The notes: generated by a model from the sequence alone, not told the origin. Counted from the stretch's first letter, positions 38,115-47,176 are shown. The stretch: DNA of 64,000 bases from an uncultured Clostridia bacterium (GCA_947627575.1 CANQWN010000009.1:29716-93715); one strand, 5' to 3'. Numbers and translations: made by a program.

Positions 38115-40661
38115 ATGAACGCCGCAGAAGTTTTAAGCTGTATATTCATTATAGCCGCGTGGTTGGTATGCGTAGGCTGTTTCGTCCGCGCGGTTTTCGT
38201 GCGCAGGGGGATGAAGCTGGTATTCGTCATAGTGGGCGTGGCGGTTTCGGTGCTGTTCCTTTTAACTGCGGCGCTGTGCGCTTCGTTCGCGCAACAGACG
38301 CTTTCGGGCGAAAAGGGATTTTGGGACGTATTTTTATCCCTGCCCGAAAAGATAGTCGCAACCCTGCAATTTTTCAGTATGGACGCGGATTACGGCGAAT
38401 TGCTGCAAAGCGGCGCGCTGTTTGAATTCAGCGTGCATTGGCGCAGGCTTTTCAACCTGTCGGCGTTTTTGCTTACCCTTTTCGCGCCTCTTTTGGGCGG
38501 AGCGGTATTGATTTCGGTGGTGGGCAAATTCTTCCCCGAAATGCGCCTTTATCTTAACATATCGCGCGAAAAGTACATATTTTCGGAACTGAACGAGCGT
38601 TCCATATGGCTGGCGGAAAGTTTATATGACGAAAAGGTTAAGGGCAAATACAAATTTGCGCCCGGCAACGTTTCGCGCTTTGCCGCAATCGTGTTTGCGG
38701 ACTCCGACAGGGACAACCCGCAAAAGGGCGAACTTTTGCAACGCGCAAAGGATATAGGCGCAATCTGCGTGAACGACAGCATAGACAGCCTTTCCTACAA
38801 CAGGCTTAAATTAAGCCATAAAAAGCGCAAGCTGACGTACTTTTTCATTTCCGACAAGGAATCGGAAAATCTTACCGCTTCGGTTATGGCTACCGAAAGC
38901 CCCGCCGTTTTAAAGCGGTGGAACAACGCCGAAACGCAGGTGTTTGTGTTCTCCCATAATCCCGACACGGAAAAGATAGTGGAAGGCGCGTACAAGAAGT
39001 ACATAAACGGCGCAAACGACGGGCGTAAAAATTACGACATAAAGGTTATCAAAACCGTGCGGGAATTCGAAAATCTCGTATACGACCTGATAGACGGCAA
39101 ATATCCTTTGGTTAAGCCGTGGTTCCGCACGGAAAAAGAGGGCGACGCGGCTTGCGGAAAGGACTTGCCCGATATAGAAAAGATAAGGGTGCTGGTGGTA
39201 GGCGGCGGGCGCATCGCGCGGCACTTCCTCAAATCCGTGCCGTGGTGCGCGCAGATCTTTTCGCCCCGCTCCGTCGTAACGGCAGAGGGCGGCAAGCAAT
39301 TCAAACGCGCGGAAGTGGAAATCAGGGTTATCGCAGACAACGCGAAGGAAAATATCGAACCCAGACTTAAATTCGAGATGCCGGGCGTTTTCGGCAAGAC
39401 GGGGCGGCAGTACTGCAAGTTTCAATTTTTCAACGCCGTATTCGGGCGGGAAGGTTTTGCCGAAAAATTTTGCGAGGACGGCTGTTACAACGCCGACTAT
39501 GTGCTTGTGGCTATGGGCGACGACGTGCTTAACGCGCGGTGCGCAATGTGGATAAACGAGCACATACAATGCGGAAACGGCGGCAGGCGCCCCGTTATAA
39601 ACGTGGTGATAGAGGACAGCGGGCTTTGCGCTTCGCTTAATGCGATAAACGATAAATCCGATTCCTGTTGCGAACTGCATCCCTTCGGTTCGCTTAAAGA
39701 AAGGTACAGCTACGAAAACGTGTTTTTGAACGACATCTCCGAAAAGGCGTATTATCAGAATTGGGCATACGCAAAAACTTCCCGACGGGTGTTCGAGCTG
39801 GACAATTATTCCTCGCAGTCCTCCGCGGTTTCCGCAATACATTACCGCTATAAGCTGTTTTCTTTGGGGCTTATACAAACTTCAAAGGAGTGGGAAAACG
39901 TTTACGGCGACAACGACGGTAAGCTGTCCGAAAAGATAATAAAACTTTCCGGCGATAAAAAGACTGTGAACGAATTGGTGTGGCTGGAACACGTGCGCTG
40001 GATGATGTACCTGTTTTCGGCGGGATATGTCTGCCCCACCGTCGGACAGTTCAAGGAAGAGATTTCAAAGCAAGACGGAACGAACAAATCGCACATGCGC
40101 AAATGGCATTCTTGCCTTGTGGACAGCGAAAAAAGCTATAACTTAACCGACGTTATCCTGAAAGAAGTTAAAGATAAGGCGCTTGAATATTTCAAAAAAG
40201 CGTTAAATTCTTCGGAAAACGATAATAAATTGCTTGACGACTGGATAGTTTTCGACGGCGCCGCCGCGGAAAAATACAACCTCGACAAGCTGGATATGCT
40301 TTCGTTGCTGATTTCCGCCGTAAAGAACAAAACGGAAGTGTACGATTATAAGGACAACGATGTGCGTATGGTTTACGGTATGGCTATAAACGAAAAGCGC
40401 ATATTGATACTTAAAAAGATAGACGGGCTGTCCCGCCGCGAAAAGAAAAATTTGCGGGAAAAACTTTTAAATCTTATCGAAGAGATAGTAAGTTTGATTA
40501 AAAACAGCAACGAATGGGTGAAAAAGATGTGGCTTAAAGATGAAAAAGGCTATCGTATTTTCACGTTGGGCGACGCGCGGGACGGCAAAAATTACTGCAT
40601 AAAAATTTCGGAAGATTGGACAAATTACGAGATATATGGGGAAAACGGCTATGAAAAATAA
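38115..40661 (+). CDS. Membrane-anchored Rossmann/TrkA-like protein of the RyR-associated type
   Basis: 848 residues. Three hydrophobic segments at the N-terminus (about 5-27, 34-58, 112-138) anchor a large cytoplasmic part. A TrkA_N-like nucleotide-binding fold starts with IRVLVVGGGRIARHFL (glycines 363-365). A second such fold may precede it (residues about 180-300, AAIVFADSDRDNP). An EHVRW motif (625-629) in a helical region is like that next to RyR domains in related bacterial proteins. The C-terminal 200 residues are helical. Binding of a nucleotide ligand coupled to the RyR partner is an inference. It overlaps the RyR gene by 11 bases. Confidence 0.72.
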   Translation: MNAAEVLSCIFIIAAWLVCVGCFVRAVFVRRGMKLVFVIVGVAVSVLFLLTAALCASFAQQTLSGEKGFWDVFLSLPEKIVATLQFFSMDADYGELLQSGALFEFSVHWRRLFNLSAFLLTLFAPLLGGAVLISVVGKFFPEMRLYLNISREKYIFSELNERSIWLAESLYDEKVKGKYKFAPGNVSRFAAIVFADSDRDNPQKGELLQRAKDIGAICVNDSIDSLSYNRLKLSHKKRKLTYFFISDKESENLTASVMATESPAVLKRWNNAETQVFVFSHNPDTEKIVEGAYKKYINGANDGRKNYDIKVIKTVREFENLVYDLIDGKYPLVKPWFRTEKEGDAACGKDLPDIEKIRVLVVGGGRIARHFLKSVPWCAQIFSPRSVVTAEGGKQFKRAEVEIRVIADNAKENIEPRLKFEMPGVFGKTGRQYCKFQFFNAVFGREGFAEKFCEDGCYNADYVLVAMGDDVLNARCAMWINEHIQCGNGGRRPVINVVIEDSGLCASLNAINDKSDSCCELHPFGSLKERYSYENVFLNDISEKAYYQNWAYAKTSRRVFELDNYSSQSSAVSAIHYRYKLFSLGLIQTSKEWENVYGDNDGKLSEKIIKLSGDKKTVNELVWLEHVRWMMYLFSAGYVCPTVGQFKEEISKQDGTNKSHMRKWHSCLVDSEKSYNLTDVILKEVKDKALEYFKKALNSSENDNKLLDDWIVFDGAAAEKYNLDKLDMLSLLISAVKNKTEVYDYKDNDVRMVYGMAINEKRILILKKIDGLSRREKKNLREKLLNLIEEIVSLIKNSNEWVKKMWLKDEKGYRIFTLGDARDGKNYCIKISEDWTNYEIYGENGYEK

Positions 40662-40935
40662 TTATGTTCCCCATCCCGCGGAGCTTGACGGGGTGGAAGT
40701 TGACGAAAGAATTATGCGGCTTGCGGAAAAGATTGCAGAAAATACCCACGAGGTGTGGGCGGCCGGCAGGATAAGCGAGGGGTGGAAGTACGGCGAAAAG
40801 TTGGACGCGGAAAAAAAGACCCATCCCATGCTTGTGCCCTATTCCGAATTGCCCGAAAGCGAAAAGGATTACGACAGGCGCACATCCTTGCAGACGATAA
40901 AACTTATATTAAAACTCGGCTTTAAAATAATATGA
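40651..40935 (+). CDS. Stand-alone RyR-domain protein
   Basis: 94 residues, essentially one ryanodine-receptor (RyR) domain: YVPHPAELDGVEV, then LAEKIAENTHEVWAAGRI, GWKYGEKLD, HPMLVPYSELPESEKDYDR and a final TIKLILKLGF helix. This matches the bacterial RyR consensus nearly position by position. The ATG at 40651 has GGGG 9 bases upstream and overlaps the end of the membrane protein gene. In animals RyR repeats occur in calcium-release channels. In bacteria they accompany nucleotide-sensing and stress or conflict proteins, and ligands are unproven. It is the last gene of the operon; a terminator follows at once. Confidence 0.9.
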   Translation: MKNNYVPHPAELDGVEVDERIMRLAEKIAENTHEVWAAGRISEGWKYGEKLDAEKKTHPMLVPYSELPESEKDYDRRTSLQTIKLILKLGFKII

Positions 40936-40939
40936 CGGG

Positions 40940-40970
40940 CGCGGCGCTTTACCAAAAGCGCCGCGTTTTG
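40940..40970 (+). terminator. Terminator of the AAA/RyR operon
   Basis: GCGGCGCTTT / AAAGCGCCGC hairpin followed by GTTTTG. Confidence 0.75.
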
Positions 40971-40975
40971 CACCG

Positions 40976-41004
40976 TTGACAAAAGTTTGCGGGCAAGTTA
41001 TAAT
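40976..41004 (+). promoter_or_regulatory. Promoter of the iron alcohol dehydrogenase
   Basis: TTGACA (40976-40981), 17-base spacer, TATAAT (40999-41004). Confidence 0.82.
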
Positions 41005-41027
41005 AGATTACGGTTAAAGGAGGAATT

Positions 41028-42194
41028 ATGAACGGATTTGTATACGACGTGCCCACGAAAGTTTATTTCGGCAAGGGCGTAGTGGAACAGTTGGGCGAAG
41101 AGCTTAAAAAGTACGGCAAAAAAGTGCTTTTAACGTACGGCGGCGGCTCTGTAAAAAACAGCGGGCTTTACGATAAGGTAATCGGGCAGATAAAAGCCGC
41201 GGGTTTGCATTGTTACGAACTTTCGGGCATAGCCCCCAACCCGCGCGTGGAAAGCGTGCGCGAGGGCGCGGAAATGTGCAAAAAATACGGCATAGACGTC
41301 ATTCTCGCCGTGGGCGGCGGTTCCACTTTGGACGCTTCCAAATATATGGCGGCTGGCGCGAAGGTTGATTTCGACCCGTGGAAGTTTTTATCCGAACGCG
41401 CGCCCATAGCGGAGGCTTTGCCGGTAGTTACCGTGCTTACCCTCTCCGCAACGGGTTCCGAAATGGACGGCGGCGGGGTTATCACCAACCTTGCCACGCA
41501 CGAAAAGTTGGGACGTATGGAAGATATCCTGCGCCCCAAGGCTTCCTTCCTCGATCCAACGCTGACATACAGCGTAAGCCCCTATCAGACGGCTTGCGGC
41601 GCGGCGGACATAATGTCGCACATTATGGAAACGTATTTCGCGCCCGAAAAGGATTTGTATATGCTGGACGCAACTATGGAAGGGCTTATGCGCACGGTAG
41701 TCAAATACGCCCCCGCGGCGCTGAAAGACCCCTGCGATTACGAGGCGCGCGCAAACCTGATGTGGGCTTCAAGCTGGGCGATAAACGGCTTTGTAACCGG
41801 CGGGAAGAGGCACGCGTGGTCCGTGCATCCAATGGAACACGAACTTTCTGCTTTCTACGATATAACCCACGGGTTGGGACTTGCAATACTTACGCCGCGC
41901 TGGATGCGCTATTGTCTGGACGATAAAAACGTGGGCAAGTATTACGATTTCGGCGTAAACGTGTTCGGGATAGACCCCTCGCTTTCCCCCGCGGAAGCGG
42001 CGGAACGCGCCATAAACGCGCTTTCCGATTTCCTGTTCGTTAAGTTGGGCTTGAAGGACAGCCTCTCCGCGATAGGCATAGGCGCGGAACACTTCGACGA
42101 AATGGCGGATAAAGCGGTAAGCCATAAGCAGATAAACGGCTTTAAAACGCTGACGGCGCAGGACGTGCGCAAAATATACGAAATGAGCCTTTAA
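41028..42194 (+). CDS. Iron-containing alcohol dehydrogenase (YqhD/BDH type)
   Basis: 388-residue group III alcohol dehydrogenase that reduces aldehydes with NAD(P)H. NAD(P) loop VGGGSTLDASKYMAAG near residues 90-105; metal ligands in the Asp of the PYQTACGAADIMSHIMETYF region, HPMEHELSAFYDITHG with two histidines, and a downstream His. It belongs to the butanol-dehydrogenase/YqhD subgroup by the opening strand NGFVYDVPTKVYFG. AAGGAGG lies 6 bases before the ATG. Monocistronic, with its own promoter and a GC-rich terminator. A role in fermentative aldehyde disposal is likely. Confidence 0.92.
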   Translation: MNGFVYDVPTKVYFGKGVVEQLGEELKKYGKKVLLTYGGGSVKNSGLYDKVIGQIKAAGLHCYELSGIAPNPRVESVREGAEMCKKYGIDVILAVGGGSTLDASKYMAAGAKVDFDPWKFLSERAPIAEALPVVTVLTLSATGSEMDGGGVITNLATHEKLGRMEDILRPKASFLDPTLTYSVSPYQTACGAADIMSHIMETYFAPEKDLYMLDATMEGLMRTVVKYAPAALKDPCDYEARANLMWASSWAINGFVTGGKRHAWSVHPMEHELSAFYDITHGLGLAILTPRWMRYCLDDKNVGKYYDFGVNVFGIDPSLSPAEAAERAINALSDFLFVKLGLKDSLSAIGIGAEHFDEMADKAVSHKQINGFKTLTAQDVRKIYEMSL

Positions 42195-42202
42195 ATAACG
42201 GT

Positions 42203-42236
42203 GGGCGGCGCGGTAAAACGCGCCGCCCTGTATTTT
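42203..42236 (+). terminator. Intrinsic terminator
   Basis: GGGCGGCGCG / CGCGCCGCCC hairpin followed by TGTATTTT. Confidence 0.75.
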
Positions 42237-42299
42237 GGGTTGTATAAGCGGCAAAATTTAACATAGCGCAGGATAATTTCGGAAAAATTTTCAAAAGTG

Positions 42300-42328
42300 T
42301 TGAAAAATTACGCCGCAAGTGCTAAAAT
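42300..42328 (+). promoter_or_regulatory. Promoter of the GH43 gene
   Basis: TTGAAA (42300-42305), 17-base spacer, TAAAAT (42323-42328). Confidence 0.65.
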
Positions 42329-42357
42329 TGACGCAAAGATTGTTTGCAGGTGAAAAG

Positions 42358-43866
42358 ATGAAATATATCAATCCCGTCATTCCGTCGGACTATTCCGATC
42401 CCGACGTTATAAGGGTGGGCGAAGATTTTTATATGGTGGCTTCCAGCTTCAACTATGTGCCGGGCGTGCCCGTGTTACATTCCAAAAACCTTGTGGAATG
42501 GGAGTTGATAAACTACGTGGTGCGCAAACTGCCGTTTGAAAAATTCGACGGCGTCCGCCACGGCGAGGGGGCGTGGGCGCCTTCCTTACGCTATCACGGC
42601 GGAAAATATTATTGCCTTATACCCTTCCCGGACGAGGGGATTTTCGTTTCGGAAGCGGACAGCCCCTACGGCGAGTGGTCGCCCCTCCGCGCGCTTATCA
42701 CTGGCGAAGGGTTGGAAGACCCCTGCCCGATATGGGCGGACGGCAAATGCTATGTGGCGTTCGCTTTCGTAAAAAGCCGCATAGGTTACAATTCGCGCAT
42801 AGCGGTATTCGAAGCGGACGAAAAACTTACCCGCGCGGGCAAGACGTATACCGAAGTTTTCGACGGCACGGACGTTGCGCCGTGCGTAGAGGGGCCGAAG
42901 CTGTACCGCCGCGGGAAGTATTTTTACATTCTCGCCCCGGCGGGCGGCGTAAAGCACGGCTGGCAGATAGCTTTGCGTTCGGAAAATATCTACGGACCCT
43001 ATAAGCAGAAGATAATACTTACGCAGGGCGATACCGAAGTGAACGGACCCCATCAGGGCGCGCTTATAGATTTGGACGACGCGGGCGAAAAGTGGGCGTT
43101 CATGCATTTCCGCGATATGGGCGCGTACGGGCGTACGGTGTATCTGCAACCCGCGCGGTGGATAAACGGCTGGCCCGTGCCCGGCGAAATAAAGGACGAA
43201 AATCTTGCCGGCAGCCCCGTATACGGCGGGGATTATCCCGTGGACGCGGCTACAGATTATTCCCTCGACCCCACCGACGAATTCGACGGCGAAAGGCTTG
43301 CGCTTAAATGGCAAACGCCCGCCAATCCCGCGGAGGGTTGGTACGAAATGAAGCGCGGACTTAAACTCAATTGCGTATATTACGGGGGCAATTCGCTTTC
43401 GCAGCTTCCGCAGCTGTTCACGCAAAAGACGCCGTATTTCAATTTTTCGGTAAAGACAAAGTGCCGCCTGCACCTTGTAAACGACGGCGACGAAGTGGGT
43501 TTCACCGTGTTCGGCGAAGAGTATGCGTATATCTGCGCGGTAAGGCGGGGCGGGCGCAACTATCTTGAAATACGCGGCGGCAAAATAGGCGGCGAAGAGG
43601 ACGAAACGCTTTGCCAAAGCCAGCCGTACGACGATACTTACGTAACCTTCCAGATGTCGGCGAAGTTTGAAAGACCGGACAGGTTGGCGTACAAATTCAC
43701 TTTCGGCGGCAGTGCGTTCACGCATAAGTTTTACGCCGCCCCCGGCAAGTGGGTGGGCGCGAAGATAGGAGTTTACGCCCGCGGCGCAACGCCCGGCGGA
43801 AAGGGTTGCGGGGTGTTCAGGTTTTTCCGCGTCGTCTGCACCGACAACCGTGTGACAAAACAGTGA
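42358..43866 (+). CDS. Glycoside hydrolase family 43 beta-xylosidase/arabinofuranosidase
   Basis: 502 residues from ATG 42358 (AGGTGA upstream; the in-frame ATG at 42319 lies inside the promoter). Five-bladed beta-propeller with the GH43 catalytic triad: base Asp in IPSDYSDPDVIRV, pKa-modulating Asp in GEGLEDPCPIW and acid Glu in PCVEGPKLY. The C-terminal 190 residues form the beta-sandwich of the xylosidase subgroup (TDEFDGERLALKWQ, then ELEIRGG-type strands). No signal peptide, so it acts on imported oligosaccharides. It is the first of several sugar-related genes to 47172. Confidence 0.9.
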   Translation: MKYINPVIPSDYSDPDVIRVGEDFYMVASSFNYVPGVPVLHSKNLVEWELINYVVRKLPFEKFDGVRHGEGAWAPSLRYHGGKYYCLIPFPDEGIFVSEADSPYGEWSPLRALITGEGLEDPCPIWADGKCYVAFAFVKSRIGYNSRIAVFEADEKLTRAGKTYTEVFDGTDVAPCVEGPKLYRRGKYFYILAPAGGVKHGWQIALRSENIYGPYKQKIILTQGDTEVNGPHQGALIDLDDAGEKWAFMHFRDMGAYGRTVYLQPARWINGWPVPGEIKDENLAGSPVYGGDYPVDAATDYSLDPTDEFDGERLALKWQTPANPAEGWYEMKRGLKLNCVYYGGNSLSQLPQLFTQKTPYFNFSVKTKCRLHLVNDGDEVGFTVFGEEYAYICAVRRGGRNYLEIRGGKIGGEEDETLCQSQPYDDTYVTFQMSAKFERPDRLAYKFTFGGSAFTHKFYAAPGKWVGAKIGVYARGATPGGKGCGVFRFFRVVCTDNRVTKQ

Positions 43867-43876
43867 AAATATTTAT

Positions 43877-43912
43877 ATTGCGCGCGCGTTTTCTTTACAA
43901 CGCGCGCGCAAT
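43877..43912. terminator. GC-rich hairpin between GH43 and MATE genes
   Basis: 14-bp perfect inverted repeat ATTGCGCGCGCGTT / AACGCGCGCGCAAT with loop TTCTTTAC. It lacks a T run but would stop or stall transcription. A TTTACA (43894-43899) in its loop and TAGAAT (43917-43922) with a 17-base spacer could be the MATE promoter, so the hairpin may also be an operator. Confidence 0.55.
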
Positions 43913-43957
43913 GTTATAGAATGTGTGTATCAAAAAATCATAAAGGGCGCCTGTGGT

Positions 43958-45469
43958 ATGCAAAAGGCAAAAAAACAAGTTTATAATCTGTTTACTTCCA
44001 AAATGCTTTTTTATCTGATTGCGCCGATAGTTATCGAAAGCGCGCTGTCCATGTCCCTCGGAATGGTGGACGGGCTGATGGCTTCCTACGCAAAACAGGG
44101 GATGAACAGCACCGAAACGGGACAGAACATACTGTCCGCAATAACTTCGGTAGACCAGGTTTCGAATCTGCTTATACAGCTTTTCGCCGCGTTCGGCGCG
44201 GGCGGCGCTATTCTCACGTCGCAGTATCTCGGGGCAAAAAACGTTTCCGAAGCGAATAAAACGGGTAAACAGCTGGTGGTTATAATGCTGCTTATCTCGC
44301 TTGCGGTTATGGCGTTTTGTATGGCGCTGAACAGGCAGATAATAAACCTGCTTTTCGGCGGCGCGACGGCGGACACAAAGACGTACGCCTGCCAATACTT
44401 CCTGATTATGGCGGCTTCATATCCTTTTCTTGCGATATTCAACGCCTGCGCCGCGCTTTTGAGGGCGCAGAGAAAGAGTATGAACACCATGCTTTCGGGC
44501 GTGATAAGTTTCTTCCTAAACATAGGCTTCAACGCGCTGTTTATCTACGGGCTTAAACTTGAAGTTATAGGCGTTGCGTTGGGAACTTTGCTTGCGCGCA
44601 TATTCCCCGCCGGGTTTACGCTGTACCTTATGTCGCGCAAAACAAACCTCGTCAGACTGAAAGTTTTTGAAAAATTCCGCTTCAACGGCGGGCAGATAAA
44701 AAAGATACTCACTTTGGGTATTCCCAGCGGCGTGGAAAGCAGTTTATTCCAGTTGGGCAAGATACTTGTAATAGCGTTTATAATGATTTCAAGTTACAAC
44801 GTCGTGCTTGAAAGCGGCGTTTCCACCAACCTCGAATCCGCGGCGAATTCCGTTGCGTATAACATAAATACAATGTCCTCTATAGTGGGCAACGGGATAA
44901 ACACTTCCATACTTACGGTAATAGGTCAGGCAGTGGGCACGGGCGATATCGGGCAGGTGAAATACTATATCCGCAAAATGCTTTTGATAAGCTACGTGGG
45001 CAACGCGCTGTGCGTGGCGGTGGTATTTGCGCTTTCCAACCCGCTGTTAAGTTTTTACAATATTTCCGGGGAAGCGCGCGACATTGCTTGGAATTGCCTT
45101 ATCCTCTGCCTGTCCATACAGTTTGTAACCTATCCGCTTTCGTTCGGCTTGCCCGCCGTGCTTAAAGCCACTTCCGACGTAAAGTACGTAATGGTTGCGG
45201 CGGTGCTGTCGATGGCGATTTTCCGCGTGGGGCTTTGCTATATCCTTACCTGCGATTGGGCGGGCGCGCATCTCGGCGCGATGGGGCTTTGGATAGGAAT
45301 GGTTACCGACTGGGTTTCCCGCAGTTTGCTGTTCGGCGGCAGGGTGCTTTCCGGTAGGTGGAAAAAGGCTTCCGGCTTTTTGGACGGAAAGAGGAACGCG
45401 TACGACGCGGAAAAGCAGTTGAAAGAAGCGCGCCGCAGAATGGGCGCGCCCGAATACGGCAGGCATTGA
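43958..45469 (+). CDS. MATE-family multidrug/Na+ efflux transporter
   Basis: 503-residue membrane transporter with twelve predicted segments. MATE signatures: FYLIAPIVIESALSMSLGMVDGLMA split over helices 1-2, GAGGAILTSQYLGAKN, and the mirrored second half beginning LGIPSGVESSLFQLGK. The start ATG 43958 (internal in a longer frame from 43925) is supported only by a weak AGGG. It exports drugs, dyes or metabolites by exchange for Na+ or H+. It is followed 25 bases later by the deacetylase gene; a shared transcript is possible. Confidence 0.9.
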   Translation: MQKAKKQVYNLFTSKMLFYLIAPIVIESALSMSLGMVDGLMASYAKQGMNSTETGQNILSAITSVDQVSNLLIQLFAAFGAGGAILTSQYLGAKNVSEANKTGKQLVVIMLLISLAVMAFCMALNRQIINLLFGGATADTKTYACQYFLIMAASYPFLAIFNACAALLRAQRKSMNTMLSGVISFFLNIGFNALFIYGLKLEVIGVALGTLLARIFPAGFTLYLMSRKTNLVRLKVFEKFRFNGGQIKKILTLGIPSGVESSLFQLGKILVIAFIMISSYNVVLESGVSTNLESAANSVAYNINTMSSIVGNGINTSILTVIGQAVGTGDIGQVKYYIRKMLLISYVGNALCVAVVFALSNPLLSFYNISGEARDIAWNCLILCLSIQFVTYPLSFGLPAVLKATSDVKYVMVAAVLSMAIFRVGLCYILTCDWAGAHLGAMGLWIGMVTDWVSRSLLFGGRVLSGRWKKASGFLDGKRNAYDAEKQLKEARRRMGAPEYGRH

Positions 45470-45494
45470 CGGGGACATATACGGGGGTTAATCA

Positions 45495-46352
45495 ATGTTT
45501 CATCAGATGTATGAAGAAAAATATATGCGCTTTTACGGCGGTAAATGCAAGGCGGTTACGTTCAGCTACGACGACGGCGTAAAAGCCGACAAACGCCTTG
45601 TGGAAATTTTCGATAGGCACGGGCTTAAAGCCACGTTCAACTTAAACAGCAAATTGTTCGATTGCGAACGCTGGCACGGCAGAATGGACGAACAGCAGAC
45701 GTATATCACTTTCTACAACCGCCCGCACGAAATAGCGATGCACGGCGCGCGCCACGTTTCGCTTGACAAGGTTCCGCTTGCCGAGGGGATAAACGAATTG
45801 GTTTCCAACAAAACCTATCTCGAAAACAGGTTCGGCAGGATAGTGGAAGGTTTGGCTTACGCTTACGGCGCATATACGGAAGATATATTGCGTGTTTTGC
45901 CGTCTTTGGGCGTAAAATACGCCCGCACCGCAAAATCCGCTTACGGGTTTTCCCTGCCGGATAATTTTCTGCTGTGGGACCCCACTTGCCACCACACGGA
46001 CGAAAGGCTTTTCGCTTGCGCCGAAAAGTTTATTGCGGCGGACCCCGCAGGCGAATTAAAACACAGGGAACCTTTGCTGTTTTTCGTGTGGGGGCACGCG
46101 TACGAATTTGACGACAACGGCGATTGGGACAGAATGGAAACGCTTGCCGCACAGTTGGGCGGAAGGCAGGACGTGTGGTACGCAACCTGCGGCGAAATCT
46201 GCGCCTACAAAACCGCCTACGATAATCTTCGGTTTTCTTCCGACGGGGAACGCGTTTACAACCCGTCGTGTCTGTCCGTATGGATAGAGTTGCGGGGCAG
46301 AACGTATGAGATAAAACCCGGCAACACAGTGCAATTCGACAAAGAAATTTAA
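45495..46352 (+). CDS. Polysaccharide deacetylase (NodB-like)
   Basis: 285 residues, CE4/NodB fold. Motif 1 is VTFSYDDGVKAD (catalytic Asp-Asp), motif 2 is the metal-binding AMHGARHVSLDKV, and the later motif YAYGAY corresponds to the catalytic base loop. No signal peptide or membrane anchor, so unlike peptidoglycan deacetylases it probably works inside the cell on imported sugars. A later ATG at 45507 is possible. Neighbours (GH43, MATE, KduD) suggest oligosaccharide metabolism. The substrate is unknown. Confidence 0.86.
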   Translation: MFHQMYEEKYMRFYGGKCKAVTFSYDDGVKADKRLVEIFDRHGLKATFNLNSKLFDCERWHGRMDEQQTYITFYNRPHEIAMHGARHVSLDKVPLAEGINELVSNKTYLENRFGRIVEGLAYAYGAYTEDILRVLPSLGVKYARTAKSAYGFSLPDNFLLWDPTCHHTDERLFACAEKFIAADPAGELKHREPLLFFVWGHAYEFDDNGDWDRMETLAAQLGGRQDVWYATCGEICAYKTAYDNLRFSSDGERVYNPSCLSVWIELRGRTYEIKPGNTVQFDKEI

Positions 46353-46359
46353 AAGGGGC

Positions 46360-46388
46360 TTGATTTTGCCGCGCGTTTATGGTAAAAT
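46360..46388 (+). promoter_or_regulatory. kduD promoter
   Basis: TTGATT (46360-46365), 17-base spacer, TAAAAT (46383-46388). Confidence 0.65.
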
Positions 46389-46419
46389 ATTCCCGTTAAA
46401 AAAATAAGAGGTGGAAATT

Positions 46420-47172
46420 ATGATTTTAGACAAATTCAGCCTTAAAGGCAAAGTTGCGATAGTTACCGGCAGTAACACCGGCTTGGGACAGGGCATATGC
46501 AAAGCGTTTGTGGAAGCGGGCGCAAAAGTTGCGGGCGTTTCCCGCAGACCCAGCACCGAAACGGAACAGATGCTCGGCGAAGATTTTTATAACATAATCG
46601 CCGATTTAAGCACTTGCGACGTCATCCCCGAAATTATCGAAAAGACGGTTGCAAAGTTCGGCAGGGTGGATATCCTCGTAAACAACGCCGGCATAATCAA
46701 AAGACAGGATTCTATCGAATTTTCCGAAGAGAATTGGGACAGCGTTATAAACGTAAACTTAAAAACGGTGTTCTTCCTCACGCAGGCTGTGGGCAAACAG
46801 TTCATAAAACAACATTCGGGCGGCAAAATCATAAATATCGCGTCTATGCTTTCCTATCAGGGCGGCATACGCGTGCCTTCATACACCGCTTCCAAATCCG
46901 CAATAAGGGGCGTTACTATGACGTTGGCAAACGAGTGGGCTAAATACGGCGTAAACGTAAACGGCATAGCCCCCGGATATATGGCAACCAATAATACCGA
47001 AGCGTTGCGCCAGGACGGCGAGCGCAGTGCGGATATACTTGCGCGTATCCCCGCCGGCAGGTGGGGCACCCCCGAAGATATCGAGGGCGCGGCTGTGTTC
47101 CTCGCCTCCGAAGCAAGCGATTACGTAAACGGCTTCACAATCGCCGTAGACGGCGGATGGTTGGCAAGGTAA
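46420..47172 (+). CDS. kduD: 2-deoxy-D-gluconate 3-dehydrogenase / 3-deoxy-D-glycero-2,5-hexodiulosonate reductase (KduD)
   Basis: 250-residue short-chain dehydrogenase. Rossmann motif VTGSNTGLGQGI, NNAG motif in LVNNAGIIKRQD, catalytic Ser (IASMLSYQGG) and YTASK. The opening ILDKFSLKGKVAIVTG and the ending FTIAVDGGWLAR are characteristic of KduD. The enzyme reduces 2,5-diketo-3-deoxygluconate to KDG with NADH, one step after KduI (encoded at 57509). It is placed alone here, 10 kb from the uronate operon. GAGGTGG lies upstream of ATG 46420. Confidence 0.9.
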   Translation: MILDKFSLKGKVAIVTGSNTGLGQGICKAFVEAGAKVAGVSRRPSTETEQMLGEDFYNIIADLSTCDVIPEIIEKTVAKFGRVDILVNNAGIIKRQDSIEFSEENWDSVINVNLKTVFFLTQAVGKQFIKQHSGGKIINIASMLSYQGGIRVPSYTASKSAIRGVTMTLANEWAKYGVNVNGIAPGYMATNNTEALRQDGERSADILARIPAGRWGTPEDIEGAAVFLASEASDYVNGFTIAVDGGWLAR

Positions 47173-47176
47173 AAGG

